Of a DNA stretch of 64,000 nt, positions 28,352 to 37,832 are shown piece by piece (within the stretch, counting starts at the first letter, position 1; the number at the start of each line of letters is the position of its first letter). The DNA lies in contig JBAVAQ010000085.1 of NCBI GenBank assembly GCA_049585795.1, positions 18,192-82,191 on the forward strand. The letters run 5' to 3'. The translations under genes were made by a program, and so were the position numbers. The notes beneath the pieces are model-generated. The model saw only the letters and a program-made list of their open reading frames with translations, was not told the origin of the DNA and ran no database searches. The stretch is from JABDBE01 sp049585795 (lineage in GTDB: Bacteria; Acidobacteriota; Terriglobia; Terriglobales; Acidobacteriaceae).

Positions 28352-28686
28352 CCACCCTCGCAATACACTCCACCCTATTGTCATTCCGAGGAGCGAAGCG
28401 ACGAGGAATCTCGGTTTCTCGGGCCGCGCGAAAAAACAAGATTGAGTCTCGCAGACCGAAGTGATACTGCTTGGTTGTTACGAGTAATCTGTCATTTCGA
28501 GCCCAGCCCGGTTGTCCACTCGCGGACAGCCAGGTGAAGTCGAGAACTGTTCTCCCCTCCCACTGGTTCATGTCCCGCGGTTCCTTGAAGCCTCCCTCAA
28601 CCCCATAGAGAATCTAAAGAGCACCTCGGGAAAAGCTACTCGCATCTAATTGACTTAATCAGGGTTCGCAGGACAGTCAACAACCG

Positions 28687-29418
28687 ATGAAGATTCGAAC
28701 GCTAATTGTAGGCTACGTGCTGGCACTGGCACTTTTCCTGTTTGCGCAGCGCCATCCCAGCGCATCGTCACCGACTGAGTTTCGTGCCGTCGTCGATTTG
28801 ACCCATCCGGTAAGTCTTCACGCCCTGGCTTTCGAACGCGCCCGAAATTCCGTTTTATCTCCCGAACTGTTTGGAACTCGTATCGACGCACCCGCGCATT
28901 TTGCGCGCAGTCTCTGGACCGTCGATCAGATTCCTACAGAGCGCTTGATCGCGCCCCTCGTCGTGGTGGATGTGACTGCGAAGACCGCAAACCGCCCCGA
29001 CTACCAGATTTCGGTCGAAGACATTGCGCAGTGGGAACAGGCCCACAACCAGATTCCTCTCGGCTCAGTGATCATGGCGCGTACTGGATGGGATTCTCGT
29101 TGGAATTCAATCAAGGATTACCGCAATGCCGACCGTGCCGGCACCATGCACTTTCCCGGATATTCGCAGGATGCGGCGAAGTTTCTGATTGAAGGACGCA
29201 ATGCGCTCGGCCTCGGTATTGACACGTTGAGTATCGACTACGGCGCATCCAAAAACTTCCCAGTACGCCAGTACACGCTGTCACACAGCGTCTACCAACT
29301 GGAAAACGTCGCCAATCTGGATCGCGCGCCCGCGACCGGCGGAATGGTCGTGGTCGCCCCCACCAAGCTCGAAAGCGGCTCCGACGGCCCGGTGCGAATC
29401 CTGGCCTTGGTGCACTGA
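28687..29418 (+). CDS. Secreted cyclase-family protein with altered metal site
   Basis: 243 residues with a signal peptide (TLIVGYVLALALFLFA). The fold is that of the cyclase/kynurenine formamidase family: VVDLTHPVS, then FGTRIDAPAHF, SVIMARTGWDS, GLGIDTLSIDYG and YQLENVANLD. The family metal site is HxGTHxDxPxH; here the first two histidines read L and R (L-F-G-T-R-I-D), while Asp and the last His are kept. The enzyme may therefore use a different metal geometry, or may not be a hydrolase. The region 28299-28686 before it holds two dispersed repeats and no gene. Confidence 0.78.
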   Translation: MKIRTLIVGYVLALALFLFAQRHPSASSPTEFRAVVDLTHPVSLHALAFERARNSVLSPELFGTRIDAPAHFARSLWTVDQIPTERLIAPLVVVDVTAKTANRPDYQISVEDIAQWEQAHNQIPLGSVIMARTGWDSRWNSIKDYRNADRAGTMHFPGYSQDAAKFLIEGRNALGLGIDTLSIDYGASKNFPVRQYTLSHSVYQLENVANLDRAPATGGMVVVAPTKLESGSDGPVRILALVH

Positions 29419-29454
29419 AGAGCAGCCTCGTGGTCGAACTGTCACCTTCGCGCG

Positions 29455-29487
29455 TTCCTTTGTGGACCTTCGTGTCCTTTGTGGTTC
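29455..29487. repeat. CCTTTGTGG-CCTTCGTGTCC dispersed repeat, copy 1
   Basis: GTTCCTTTGTGGACCTTCGTGTCCTTTGTGGTT-like sequence; the same words recur in either orientation at 39392-39465 and 58287-58317, always outside genes. Confidence 0.5.
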
Positions 29488-29590
29488 AAGAACTCGCCGG
29501 AAGCAGCAAACTTCAGCCTCCGAATCTTTGCAGCTTCCATCCCGCCGCTTTCATCTGAGTTCTATACGCGATCCACCCCCAGAGGCCAAC

Positions 29591-30115
29591 ATGACCGACC
29601 CGCGTTATCCCATCGGAAGGTTCAAGTTCGACGGTCCCGCAAGCGACGCCCAGCGAACCCAATTCATCGACGACATCGAACAGGCGCCTGCAGCGTTACG
29701 CGCCGCGGTGAAGAACCTATCGCCAGAGCAAATCGAAACCCCATATCGCGACGGCGGCTGGACGGTGCGCCAGGTAGTACATCACGTTCCAGACAGCCAC
29801 ATGAACGCGTACGCGCGTTTCAAGCTGGCGTTAACCGAAGATGAGCCCACCATCAAACCCTATATGGAAGATCGCTGGGCGGATACATCGGAGGTGCACT
29901 CGACTCCGCTGGAAGTTTCGCTGACGTTGCTGGAGTCATTGCACGACCGTTGGGTGCGCCTGCTGCGTTCGCTGCAACCATCCGACTGGAAGCGAACCTT
30001 CCGCCATCCCGAACTAGGGACGGTGTCGCTGGACAAGAATCTCGCACTCTACGCCTGGCACGGCAAACACCACGTAGCGCACATCACAGAGTTGAAAAAA
30101 AAGATGGGCTGGTAG
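29591..30115 (+). CDS. yfiT: YfiT/DinB-like metal-dependent transferase
   Basis: 174 residues from ATG 29591, after AGAGG; the longer frame to 29462 runs through a dispersed repeat. It begins DPRYPIGRFKF, a hallmark of YfiT (BstA) proteins, and keeps GGWTVRQVVHHVPDSHMNAY and WHGKHHVAHI, whose histidines bind a divalent metal in a DinB four-helix bundle. Family members transfer bacillithiol or related thiols, or act as metal-dependent hydrolases. The thiol used by this organism is unknown. Confidence 0.88.
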   Translation: MTDPRYPIGRFKFDGPASDAQRTQFIDDIEQAPAALRAAVKNLSPEQIETPYRDGGWTVRQVVHHVPDSHMNAYARFKLALTEDEPTIKPYMEDRWADTSEVHSTPLEVSLTLLESLHDRWVRLLRSLQPSDWKRTFRHPELGTVSLDKNLALYAWHGKHHVAHITELKKKMGW

Positions 30116-30268
30116 GGCGTCGGCAAACTTCTCTCCCCCTGAGCCAAGTGACGCTTGGCGAAGCGAAACAGTCACGAACTCGAAGGACCCCCGCGAAAAC
30201 CGGGCGGCACAAAAACATTCGCAAGGCATTCTCACCAACCTTCCCACAGCATTGAGGAATTGCAGGCT

Positions 30269-30889
30269 TCACGCCAACCCCTGCAGCCGCCAGACCATAT
30301 AGCTGACCGCTTCGCGCAGCACCGCTTCCCCCCGCTGCCACAGCGAATGAGGAATCGAATCAGGACGCGGCGAAACGTACACCTGGATTCCTTCATGCTC
30401 GAGCAGCTTGCGGATGCGGAACACATGATACGCATCGCTCACCGCCACGCAAGTGTGCATGTGATTGGTGCGCATGATAACGCCAATCCGTTCGGCGGAT
30501 TGCGCCGTGTCCGAGCCCTGGGTTTCTTCAATCAGGCCGGCGTCGGGAATTCCACGATGCATCAGGTAATCATGGCCCACCCCGCCTTCGCTGTAACTGG
30601 GATCTGCCGCGGCCCCACCGGTCGTGATCACCATCGGAGCGACGCCTCGTTCGAACAGGTTGAAAGCATGATCCAGTCGAGCCCGGTACACGGGAGATGG
30701 GCGGCCGGAATATTCCGCCGCTCCGAAGACGACAATAGCATCGGCGGAATGAATTTGCTGCCGCGAGGACTCGCGCACAATGCCAGCACAAATAGCAGCC
30801 ATCCAGATAACGAAGGCTGCCACAGCCAGCCCTGCGAGCCAGAGCATCCAATGGCGTCGCCAAGGCCGTTTCGCAGCTGTTTCGCTCAT
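30269..30889 (-). CDS. YdcF/SanA-like DUF218 envelope protein
   Basis: 206 residues; start overlaps the tsaC stop (ATGA). One N-terminal membrane helix (WMLWLAGLAVAAFVIWMAAI), then the DUF218 domain with ADAIVVFGAA, SPVYRARLDHAFNLF, MVITTGG, GSDTAQSAE and VSDAYHVFRI. Such proteins sit on the periplasmic side and affect envelope or vancomycin tolerance in enterobacteria; the reaction is unknown. Confidence 0.85.
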   Translation of the reverse strand: MSETAAKRPWRRHWMLWLAGLAVAAFVIWMAAICAGIVRESSRQQIHSADAIVVFGAAEYSGRPSPVYRARLDHAFNLFERGVAPMVITTGGAAADPSYSEGGVGHDYLMHRGIPDAGLIEETQGSDTAQSAERIGVIMRTNHMHTCVAVSDAYHVFRIRKLLEHEGIQVYVSPRPDSIPHSLWQRGEAVLREAVSYMVWRLQGLA

Positions 30890-31533
30890 CCCTGTGCGAA
30901 GAACTCGGAAATGTCTTGGGAAGGAATCGCGCCTTCGCGCATGATGCGCCAGCGGGCATCCTCGTCGGTAAGGTCAACAATGGTCGAAGCGGTTTCGCGT
31001 GGCGATGTGCCGCCGTCGACGATGATAGAAATGCGCTCCTGCAATTGATCGCGCACCGCTTCCGCCGTCGTACACTCCGATTCCCCGCTCAGATTCGCCG
31101 AGGTCGCGGTAATCGGAATTCTCGCGGCCTGAACTACCGCCAGCGGAATCTTGGCGCTGGGTATGCGCAGGGCCACGTTGCCGGTGTTGGCCGTCACTTT
31201 CAACGGCAGCCGCGACGCAGCTCTCACGATAATGGTCAGCGGCCCCGGCCAAAAACGCCGAGCCAGTTTGTAGAACTCGTCCGGTAGCGGCTTGGCCAAC
31301 TCCTCGGCCTGCTCTTCATTTTCGATCAAGAGCGACAGCGGCTTGTGCCGCGAGCGCGACTTGATTTCATACACCCGATCGACGGCGCGCAGGTTAAACG
31401 GGTCGGCAGCCAGGCCATAAAACGTATCCGTGGGCATGCCCAGCACTTGGCCGGCACGAATCTGGTCGGCCGCATACCGGATCAATGATGCCTCTGGCTT
31501 CTCGCTGTTGATCTTGAGAATTTCCGGGCGCAC
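30886..31533 (-). CDS. tsaC: Threonylcarbamoyl-AMP synthase (Sua5/YrdC family)
   Basis: 215 residues from a GTG at 31533 with GGAAGGA just upstream; the frame is open to 31776, but that extension is not family-like. YrdC core: ADQIRAGQVLGMPTDTFYGL, KSRSRHKPLSLLI, FWPGPLTII, IPITATSANLSG and REGAIP near the end. It makes L-threonylcarbamoyl-adenylate from Thr, bicarbonate and ATP for the t6A37 modification of ANN-decoding tRNAs. It lacks the C-terminal Sua5 domain, so it is the short TsaC type. It is translationally coupled to the ydcF-like gene. Confidence 0.92.
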   Translation of the reverse strand: MRPEILKINSEKPEASLIRYAADQIRAGQVLGMPTDTFYGLAADPFNLRAVDRVYEIKSRSRHKPLSLLIENEEQAEELAKPLPDEFYKLARRFWPGPLTIIVRAASRLPLKVTANTGNVALRIPSAKIPLAVVQAARIPITATSANLSGESECTTAEAVRDQLQERISIIVDGGTSPRETASTIVDLTDEDARWRIMREGAIPSQDISEFFAQG

Positions 31534-31673
31534 ACGCTTCCTTCCCAGTAATGTCCTGAATCCGCGAAAGCTAACATACCATGGGCCATCACTGCAAGGA
31601 GAGACAAACATTGGGAAGTGTCTGAAATCTGCGTTGGTGTCTTTCTGCGGCAGATCGACTGATCCAAAGAGTA

Positions 31674-31851
31674 AAGGGGCGGAACCTGTGAGAGCCTTTG
31701 GCGGGGGAGAGGCCGCCCCTTCGGCGTGAGGTATGCTCGGCGTGGCAAAAACGCTAAAGGGCGGACTTTCGGACAACTTGCGCCGTAAATCCGCCCCTCA
31801 GGCTTTCGTGCACGGCCACGAGGTTAGTTGGTGATGGGCGGAAGCGCCATC
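31674..31851. other. Structured intergenic segment with competing inverted repeats
   Basis: The 467-base gap 31534-32000 contains four mutually complementary blocks: A 31674-31683, B 31713-31721, C 31759-31765, D 31790-31798. A pairs with B (AAGGGGCGG/CCGCCCCTT) and C with D (GGGCGGA/TCCGCCC), but A also pairs perfectly with D (AGGGGCGGA/TCCGCCCCT) and B with C. A further hairpin with a GAAG loop is at 31833-31851. It could be a structured RNA or leader on either strand, or a repeat element. It does not match any riboswitch consensus I know. Confidence 0.4.
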
Positions 31852-32000
31852 GGGCAAATGCTGTATTAGCACATAGGTTATAACGATTTAGTTAACGACC
31901 CCAAGATTTTCCTATCTCCGCGCTCTGTGCGTCAGTTCTCCGCGACTTCTGCGATTTAAGACTTTGCCGCAGTCGCGTATCATCAAATCCTAAAACAATC

Positions 32001-32864
32001 GTGCGGAAGCCAACGACCAACCACGCTCCGGCTATCCACGGCCGCCTACGACGCATCGACGGACGCCACAACCCGCTCGTCAAAGAACTGCGCGGCGCCT
32101 TCGCCCACGGCGAACTCACGCCCGACGGCTACTGCGCCATCGAAGGCATGCGCATTCTCGAAGAAGCCATCCGCAGCGGGCTGAAGTTCAAAGCAGTCTT
32201 CTTCCGAGCCTCCGCCGAAAACCGTGCCGAGCGCCTGCTGCCCCAACTCGCTGCCCACGTCGAGACTCTTCTGCTTCCCGACAAGCTGTTCGCCAGCGCA
32301 GTCCCCAGCGAAACTCCGCAAGGCGTGGCCGCGTTGGTCCGCTGCAAATCATTCAAGCTGGAAGATGTCCTGACCAAGTCCCAAGCCGCGCCGCTACTCG
32401 CAATCGCGGGGGTGCAAGACCCGGGAAATCTGGGCACAATCCTGCGCTCAGCGGAAGCCTTCGGCGCCGGGGGTGTGCTCCTCGGCGAAGGCACAGTCAG
32501 CCCGTTCAACTCCAAAGTGATCCGCGCCTCAGCCGGTTCCGTGTTCCGCCTTCCCATCGTCGAGGCGAACCTGCCGGGGGTTCTGGACCAGATGCGCGAA
32601 ATCGGCCTGCGCCTCATCGCAGCCTCCTCGCACAAAGGCACACCGCTGGACCAAGCCAAGCTGACCGGACCGCTAGCCATCTTTATCGGCAGCGAAGGCG
32701 CGGGATTACCGCGCGACCTGCTAGGTCAAATGACCGAGACCATATCCATCCCCCACTCGCCGACCGTCGAATCCCTGAATGCAGGCGTAGCCGCGAGCAT
32801 CGTATTATACGAAGCAGCCCGGCAGGTCGCTCACCACGGCGACACCGAGTTACAGGGAACGTAA
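32001..32864 (+). CDS. SpoU/TrmH-family RNA 2'-O-methyltransferase
   Basis: 287 residues, GTG start. N-terminal substrate-binding domain about 20-115 (EGMRILEEAIRSG), then the knotted SPOUT domain with motif 1 NLGTILRSAEAFG, motif 2 IGSEGAGLP and motif 3 SLNAGVAASIVLYEAA. This is the RlmB/TsnR layout; 23S rRNA is the likeliest substrate, but the exact nucleotide cannot be inferred. It is followed 77 bases later by rarA on the same strand. Confidence 0.92.
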   Translation: MRKPTTNHAPAIHGRLRRIDGRHNPLVKELRGAFAHGELTPDGYCAIEGMRILEEAIRSGLKFKAVFFRASAENRAERLLPQLAAHVETLLLPDKLFASAVPSETPQGVAALVRCKSFKLEDVLTKSQAAPLLAIAGVQDPGNLGTILRSAEAFGAGGVLLGEGTVSPFNSKVIRASAGSVFRLPIVEANLPGVLDQMREIGLRLIAASSHKGTPLDQAKLTGPLAIFIGSEGAGLPRDLLGQMTETISIPHSPTVESLNAGVAASIVLYEAARQVAHHGDTELQGT

Positions 32865-32941
32865 AACCTTTAAGCCGCAAGCTGGCAGCGACAATCGCCA
32901 ATTTTCTCTGTGTCTCTGCGACTCTGTGGTGAAATAGGCTG

Positions 32942-34303
32942 GTGAGCCTTTTCCAAGCTATTCCGAGTGGCGATAACTCCCGCGATCGCACCCGGCCTCT
33001 GGCCGATCGGATGCGTCCTCGGACGCTGGATGAGTTTGTCGGCCAGGAGCATCTGGTGGCGCCCGGTAAAGCGCTCCGCATCCAGATCGAGCGCGACGAC
33101 CTTGGCTCGCTTATCTTCTGGGGACCTCCCGGCACCGGCAAAACTACCCTGGCGCAGATCATCGCTCGCATGACCAAGGCCGAGTTCATCGAGTTCTCCG
33201 CCGTGCTGACCGGCATCAAGGAAATCAAGCAGGTCATGGCCGACGCCGAGCGCGCGCGGCAGTACGGCACGCGCACCATCGTCTTCATCGACGAGATTCA
33301 CCGCTTCAACAAAGCGCAGCAAGATGCGTTCCTGCCGCACGTCGAGAAGGGCAATATTCGGCTGATCGGCGCGACCACCGAGAATCCTTCGTTCGAGATC
33401 ATCTCGGCGTTGTTGTCGCGCAGTCGCGTCTACGTGCTCAAGCCTCTTACCGAGGAGCAGGTCGTGTTGCTGCTCGAGCGCGCGCTGGCTGACGAAGAAC
33501 GCGGGCTGGGAGCGATGAAACTACAAGCCTCCAATGCAGTGCTGGCGAAGATCGCGGCCTACTCCAGCGGCGATGCGCGCAGCGCCTACAACGTCCTCGA
33601 AGTTGCCGCCACCTTAGCCCGCGCCACCAGCGAAGTTGGCACCGAGATTACCGATGCCATCGTCACCGACGCGTTGCAAAAGCGCGTGCTCCTGTACGAT
33701 AAAGCCGGCGAAGAGCACTACAATCTCATCTCCGCGCTACATAAATCCGTCCGCAACAGCGATCCTGATGCTTCACTGTACTGGCTGGGCCGCATGCTCG
33801 AAGCGGGCGAGGATCCACTGTACATCGCGCGCCGCGTGGTTCGCATGTCGGTCGAAGACATCGGCCTCGCTGACCCGAACGCTCTCGCGCTCTGCATAGC
33901 GGCGCGCGATGCCGTGCACTTCATTGGCATGCCCGAAGGCAATCTCGCGCTGGCCCAGGCCGTCGTCTATCTGGCACTCGCACCCAAGTCGAATGCGCTC
34001 TACACCGCGTACGCCGAGGTGCAGCAGGATGTCGAGGCAACTGCGGCTGAATCGGTCCCGCTGCACCTGCGCAATGCGCCCACCGGATTGATGAAGGGCC
34101 TCGGATACGGCCAAGGCTATCAGTACGCCCACGACGTCGAAGGCAAAATCGCCGACATGCAATGCCTGCCCGATAACCTGCGCGATCGCACTTACTACCA
34201 TCCCACCAACGAAGGCCTCGAAAAAAGGATTCGCGAGCGCCTGGAAGAAATCAACCGGCGACGATCGCAGGTGAGCAAGGCGAATTCTGGGACGGACGAA
34301 TAA
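32942..34303 (+). CDS. rarA: Replication-associated recombination protein A
   Basis: 453 residues, GTG start. Clamp-loader-like AAA+ ATPase: RPRTLDEFVGQEHL, Walker A GPPGTGKTT, Walker B IVFIDEIHRFNKAQQD, sensor 1 GATTENPSFEI, then lid and the RarA/MgsA tetramerisation domain (DPDASLYWLGRMLEAGEDP). It acts at stalled forks and binds SSB. Length and motifs are those of the family. Confidence 0.95.
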   Translation: MSLFQAIPSGDNSRDRTRPLADRMRPRTLDEFVGQEHLVAPGKALRIQIERDDLGSLIFWGPPGTGKTTLAQIIARMTKAEFIEFSAVLTGIKEIKQVMADAERARQYGTRTIVFIDEIHRFNKAQQDAFLPHVEKGNIRLIGATTENPSFEIISALLSRSRVYVLKPLTEEQVVLLLERALADEERGLGAMKLQASNAVLAKIAAYSSGDARSAYNVLEVAATLARATSEVGTEITDAIVTDALQKRVLLYDKAGEEHYNLISALHKSVRNSDPDASLYWLGRMLEAGEDPLYIARRVVRMSVEDIGLADPNALALCIAARDAVHFIGMPEGNLALAQAVVYLALAPKSNALYTAYAEVQQDVEATAAESVPLHLRNAPTGLMKGLGYGQGYQYAHDVEGKIADMQCLPDNLRDRTYYHPTNEGLEKRIRERLEEINRRRSQVSKANSGTDE

Positions 34304-35022
34304 TATTACGTTAGGGTGGCCCACTCTCTTCGGACACTGCTCTCAATCCCGCATTAGCGATTCCACCACCGGTCATCCGGCGGCGGAGTCCTTGGCTTCG
34401 CCGAGGACTCCCGACGAAGAGCCTGCCCCGAGCTTGCCGAGGGGACCTGTGCATTCCGCCTGACCACCGGCGTCTTTGTTCTGCTGGCAGATGCCGGCGA
34501 ATTCGAAGAACGGTTTTGAGGTCGCGCCAGTTTCCGCGCTCGGCGCTGGAAGGCCGATTCTGCCTCGGCCCCGCGGACAGGACTGTCCGCGCTACGCGGG
34601 CTTGTTTCGGCCTCGCGCGCTTTCGGTTAGGCCCGGTCATCACTCATAAAGGTGCTCCTTTTCGCTATGTTGGTGTTGCGAACGATCTCAACCTACCGTA
34701 AAAGTGGGCGCCTTTTTATATTGCGTGTGATCGCGGCAGCCTGATTGCCCACTGTTCGGTGGCTGAGAAATCACGTTCAAATCGCCGATCCAGATCCGAT
34801 TTGTGAGACTCCGCAAGGTGATCATTCGTACCGCTAGGGTCTTGCATCTGCTCAGTTGGCGTAACAGGCGACCAGTGTCGATCGCGTCAGCCTCGCGCGT
34901 TCGAACAGGCAATCGCATCCTGCTCCGCCTGCGAAGCTGCTCGGATCACTTATTTGCGAGCTCGGCCATCGCTTTATCTTTCCACGCGGGGTGAGATCAC
35001 CGCCAAGACTCTGAAGAGCCAG
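34304..35022. other. Gene-free region with palindromes
   Basis: The 719 bases between rarA and the next gene have no convincing reading frame; short frames here are Arg/Pro-rich and lack ribosome binding sites. A hairpin GCGGACA-GGAC-TGTCCGC lies at 34573-34590, and GC-rich inverted words occur around 34380-34440. Possibly decayed sequence or intergenic repeats. Confidence 0.5.
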
Positions 35023-35622
35023 CTATTGCACTCGTTTGAGGTCTTGGATCCAATCCGTTTCCCACGTTTTACCACCGTCCGGTGATTCAGCCTGCTCCCA
35101 GTGACCTGAGGTGAGTGTGATCTCGGACCATATGAACCGTGTGCGCACTGGTTTCCCGTCTTCGGTATCGTCGTTCGCATAGAACGTTCCTACGCCATTG
35201 TGGAAGCTGCCTCTGACCGGCGGATCCAGGGGCTTCAGTGGCGTCCTGCTGTCCATCCACCAGATCGACCACTGCCCCGTCTTGGCGTCGAACGAGCGGG
35301 GAGCTACGCCGCGGTAAGTGCCGCCCGGAACTTCGAACACCGTGTCGTCGACATTAGCGTAGCCACCCATCAGTGGCTGGCAGAATAATGTCCCTTCGAA
35401 TTCGATCCACTCGTGACTGTTAACGAGGCGATGCTTCAGCTTTCGATGATGGACTTGCCAGCGTCCGTATAAAAAATCGAAGTCATGCAGTCCCGGCACC
35501 ACACTTTCTGCATGACCTACCTCTGCTCCCGAACCCGGGGAGGACTGAGCGACAGATAGCCCGGACGCCATTAGGCCCAGAATCAGCCATACCGTTACAG
35601 CCAGGCGCTGATGTATTTGCAC
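35023..35622 (-). CDS. Secreted protein of unknown function, DUF1579/lipocalin-like
   Basis: 199 residues from a GTG at 35622, chosen because AAGGAG lies six bases upstream; the frame is open to 35658. Signal peptide about 1-27 (LAVTVWLILGLMASGLSVAQ). The mature part starts with a FDFLYGRWQVHHRKL motif and has YANVDDTVFEVPGGTYRG and WSIWWMDSR, the pattern of small lipocalin-like barrels in the DUF1579 group. No enzymatic motif. Family placement is tentative. Confidence 0.65.
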   Translation of the reverse strand: MQIHQRLAVTVWLILGLMASGLSVAQSSPGSGAEVGHAESVVPGLHDFDFLYGRWQVHHRKLKHRLVNSHEWIEFEGTLFCQPLMGGYANVDDTVFEVPGGTYRGVAPRSFDAKTGQWSIWWMDSRTPLKPLDPPVRGSFHNGVGTFYANDDTEDGKPVRTRFIWSEITLTSGHWEQAESPDGGKTWETDWIQDLKRVQ

Positions 35623-35897
35623 CTTTGACTCCTTTTCGCAACGAGATAATACGCGCATCTTGCGGATGCACTTGGTCCAGTTCCTGTGTCACAAATTCAT
35701 TGCTGAATTCACGAGTTTCACTAGACGACAGTGAACATTAGACGTTATACAACTCAAAATGTTTTGAGTGGGTGTTGAAATAAGGCGATTACACGTTTCG
35801 GCGCTGGTGATTCGAGTGACGGCCATGTTTCGCAGCTCAGCAAAACGCCTGCGTTTTGGGAGGGCGGCGGGCCCCGGCCACATTGCTAGCCACGGCT

Positions 35898-36229
35898 CTA
35901 CAGGTTTTCCTGAATAAAGCGGGGACTGACGTGAACGTCGAATTGTACTAAGGGTGAATCACCAAGCGCCTTAAAGCTGTGGATCTCGCCGGCCTTGATG
36001 ACAAAGATGTCTCCAGCGCCGCCCTCGAAGGTTTTGCCGTTTACGGTCCACACCCCCCAGCCTTCACGAATGAACTGAATCTCGTCATAAGGATGCCGGT
36101 GCGGACCCGGCCCCGAGCCGGTCTTGCCATGGAATAGGAACACCGAAACACTGGCGTTGCCTGCTCCGCTCCGATAAATTCGTACGAACTACCCACAAAA
36201 GGAAGGTTCTCTTGCCGCACGTGATACAT
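35898..36229 (-). pseudogene. Cupin-domain protein split by a single-base frameshift
   Basis: The first part (from ATG 36229, after GGGGGCC) reads MYHVRQENLPFVGSSYEFIGAEQ; the rest of a cupin continues in another frame as GNASVSVFLFHGKTGSGPG, then HRHPYDEIQF, GDIFVIKAGEIHSF and QFDVHVSPRF. The frames join at about 36163-36167 if one G is restored after GAGCAG. The cupin metal motif (HRHPYDE and a downstream His) is intact. Either a recent lesion or a sequencing deletion; if the latter, it is a functional cupin of about 110 residues. Confidence 0.7.
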
Positions 36230-36360
36230 CTTTGGCCCCCTCCTACCGCGTTTCGTTTCGCAAATGTAAAATTCTCGGCATACGTGAAACAGGTTCTCAT
36301 GACGCATCACTATCTAAGGAAAGAAAATTCTAAGAAAAGCCAGTTCACGGAGGATGGAAC

Positions 36361-37803
36361 ATGAAAGCACGAAATACCTGGAGGAGCCTGGTTGCCGTCT
36401 TCGCACTCCTCGTTGCGACGGTGGTTGCGTTGCCGGCACAGACCTTTACTGTACTGAAGAGCTTCAACGGAACCAACGGGCATGGGTCGGCTGGACCGCT
36501 GGTCCAAGGACTCGACGGGAATCTGTACGGGACCAGCTATGCTGGCGGAACTAACAGTCACGGTACCATCTTTAAAGTCAGCACGGCGGGTAAGCTGACG
36601 ACGCTCTACACCTTCTGTCCCCAGTCGGGGTGCCCGGACGGCTCGAATCCCGATGGCGGGCTGGTGCTCGGCACCGACGGCAACTTTTATGGGACCACCC
36701 ATGAAGGTGGGGTCGGCGGGGGCACCGTGTTCAAGATTACCCCGAAGGGCGCCTTCACGCTGCTTTATCAGTTCTGTTCCCTCTCCAACTGCGATGATGG
36801 TGAGTTGCCCTCGGGCGAGTTAGTGCAGGGTATCGACGGACGGTTCTACGGCACCACTGAAGGTGGAGGAGCCGACGGCAATGGCTCAGTGTTCAAGATT
36901 ACGTCCACCGGCGGCTTCACCACGACCCACAGCTTCTGTGGCTTTTCCGGGTGCGGTGATGGCGCCTACCCTTATGCCGGATTGGCGCTGGGCAACGACG
37001 GAAATTTCTACGCGACCAACCATAGCTCCGGGGCGAACGATTGGGGCACATTCTTCCAGGTCACGCCCGGCGGAACGGTGACCACGCTGTACAATTTCTG
37101 CATTTTCACGAACTGCACCGATGGCGGCTACCCGGGATCCGGGCTTGTGCAAGGCCGCAACGGCGAATTCTATGGCACGACCTCTGAAGGTGGAACCGCT
37201 TTCTCCCAATGCCCGAACGGCTGTGGCACGATTTTTAAGGTGACGACGGGAGGGGCACTCACCACGCTGCATCAATTCGACGTGAAGGATGGGTATCTGA
37301 CTTTGGACTTCGCTTCATTGGTACAAGGGACTGACGGCAATTTTTACGGAACCACCGGGAATGGCGGATCGTTCAAGAAAGGCTCGATCTACCAGATCAC
37401 GCCGAGCGGCACCTTCAACACACTGGAGAGCCTTTTCAGTTCGACCGGGTTCGATCCTGCCGCCGGTTTGGTGCAAGCCACCGACGGGAACTTCTACGGC
37501 ACAACCACTGGCGGCGGGGGGCACTTCAAGTCCGGAACCGTTTTCCGGCTGTCCATGGGACTGGGAGCCTTGGTGAAGACTCTGCCTGCTGCCGGGAAAG
37601 TGGCCTCCACGGTCAAGATCCTGGGAACGAACCTCAAGGGCTCGACGGCGGTGACCTTCAATGGCAAAGCCGCTACGTTCAAGGTGGTCTCGGCAACCGA
37701 GATCACGACCAAGGTTCCGGCCGGCGCAACCACAGGTACAGTGAAGGTCACGACACCCAGCGGCACGCTCTCCAGCAACGTGCCGTTCCGGGTAACGCAC
37801 TGA
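36361..37803 (+). CDS. GloVer-repeat secreted protein with IPT/TIG domain
   Basis: 480 residues, GGAGG 9 bases before the ATG. Signal peptide about 1-29. Residues 30-395 contain about eight GloVer tandem repeats of roughly 45 residues, each with GLVQGTDGNFYGTTxxGG, GTVFKIT and LYxFC. The C-terminus (about 400-480) is an IPT/TIG immunoglobulin-like domain (GTNLKGSTAVTFNGKAATF, ATTGTVKVTTPSG). Such proteins are abundant in Acidobacteria and are thought to be extracellular propeller-like structures; no function is proven. Confidence 0.88.
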   Translation: MKARNTWRSLVAVFALLVATVVALPAQTFTVLKSFNGTNGHGSAGPLVQGLDGNLYGTSYAGGTNSHGTIFKVSTAGKLTTLYTFCPQSGCPDGSNPDGGLVLGTDGNFYGTTHEGGVGGGTVFKITPKGAFTLLYQFCSLSNCDDGELPSGELVQGIDGRFYGTTEGGGADGNGSVFKITSTGGFTTTHSFCGFSGCGDGAYPYAGLALGNDGNFYATNHSSGANDWGTFFQVTPGGTVTTLYNFCIFTNCTDGGYPGSGLVQGRNGEFYGTTSEGGTAFSQCPNGCGTIFKVTTGGALTTLHQFDVKDGYLTLDFASLVQGTDGNFYGTTGNGGSFKKGSIYQITPSGTFNTLESLFSSTGFDPAAGLVQATDGNFYGTTTGGGGHFKSGTVFRLSMGLGALVKTLPAAGKVASTVKILGTNLKGSTAVTFNGKAATFKVVSATEITTKVPAGATTGTVKVTTPSGTLSSNVPFRVTH

Positions 37804-37832
37804 GCATTTGACGGTTCGCAAGTTCGAGACTA

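Noticed and set aside
28720..28745. Second sigma-54-like site (TGGCAC...TTGC)
   Set aside because: The distance between GG and GC is 14 bases, not 10, and it lies inside the cyclase signal-peptide codons.
31661..31800. Possible glycine riboswitch on the minus strand (GCCGAAGGGGC followed by CTCTCA)
   Set aside because: Only two short words resemble the consensus; the P1 GGAGAG part and the tandem layout are missing, and the downstream gene is tsaC.
36361..37560. Tandem DNA repeats that could look like a CRISPR array
   Set aside because: They are degenerate codon repeats of GloVer protein units with no constant repeat/spacer lengths and no cas genes; the same holds for 17-1573 and 1900-2560.
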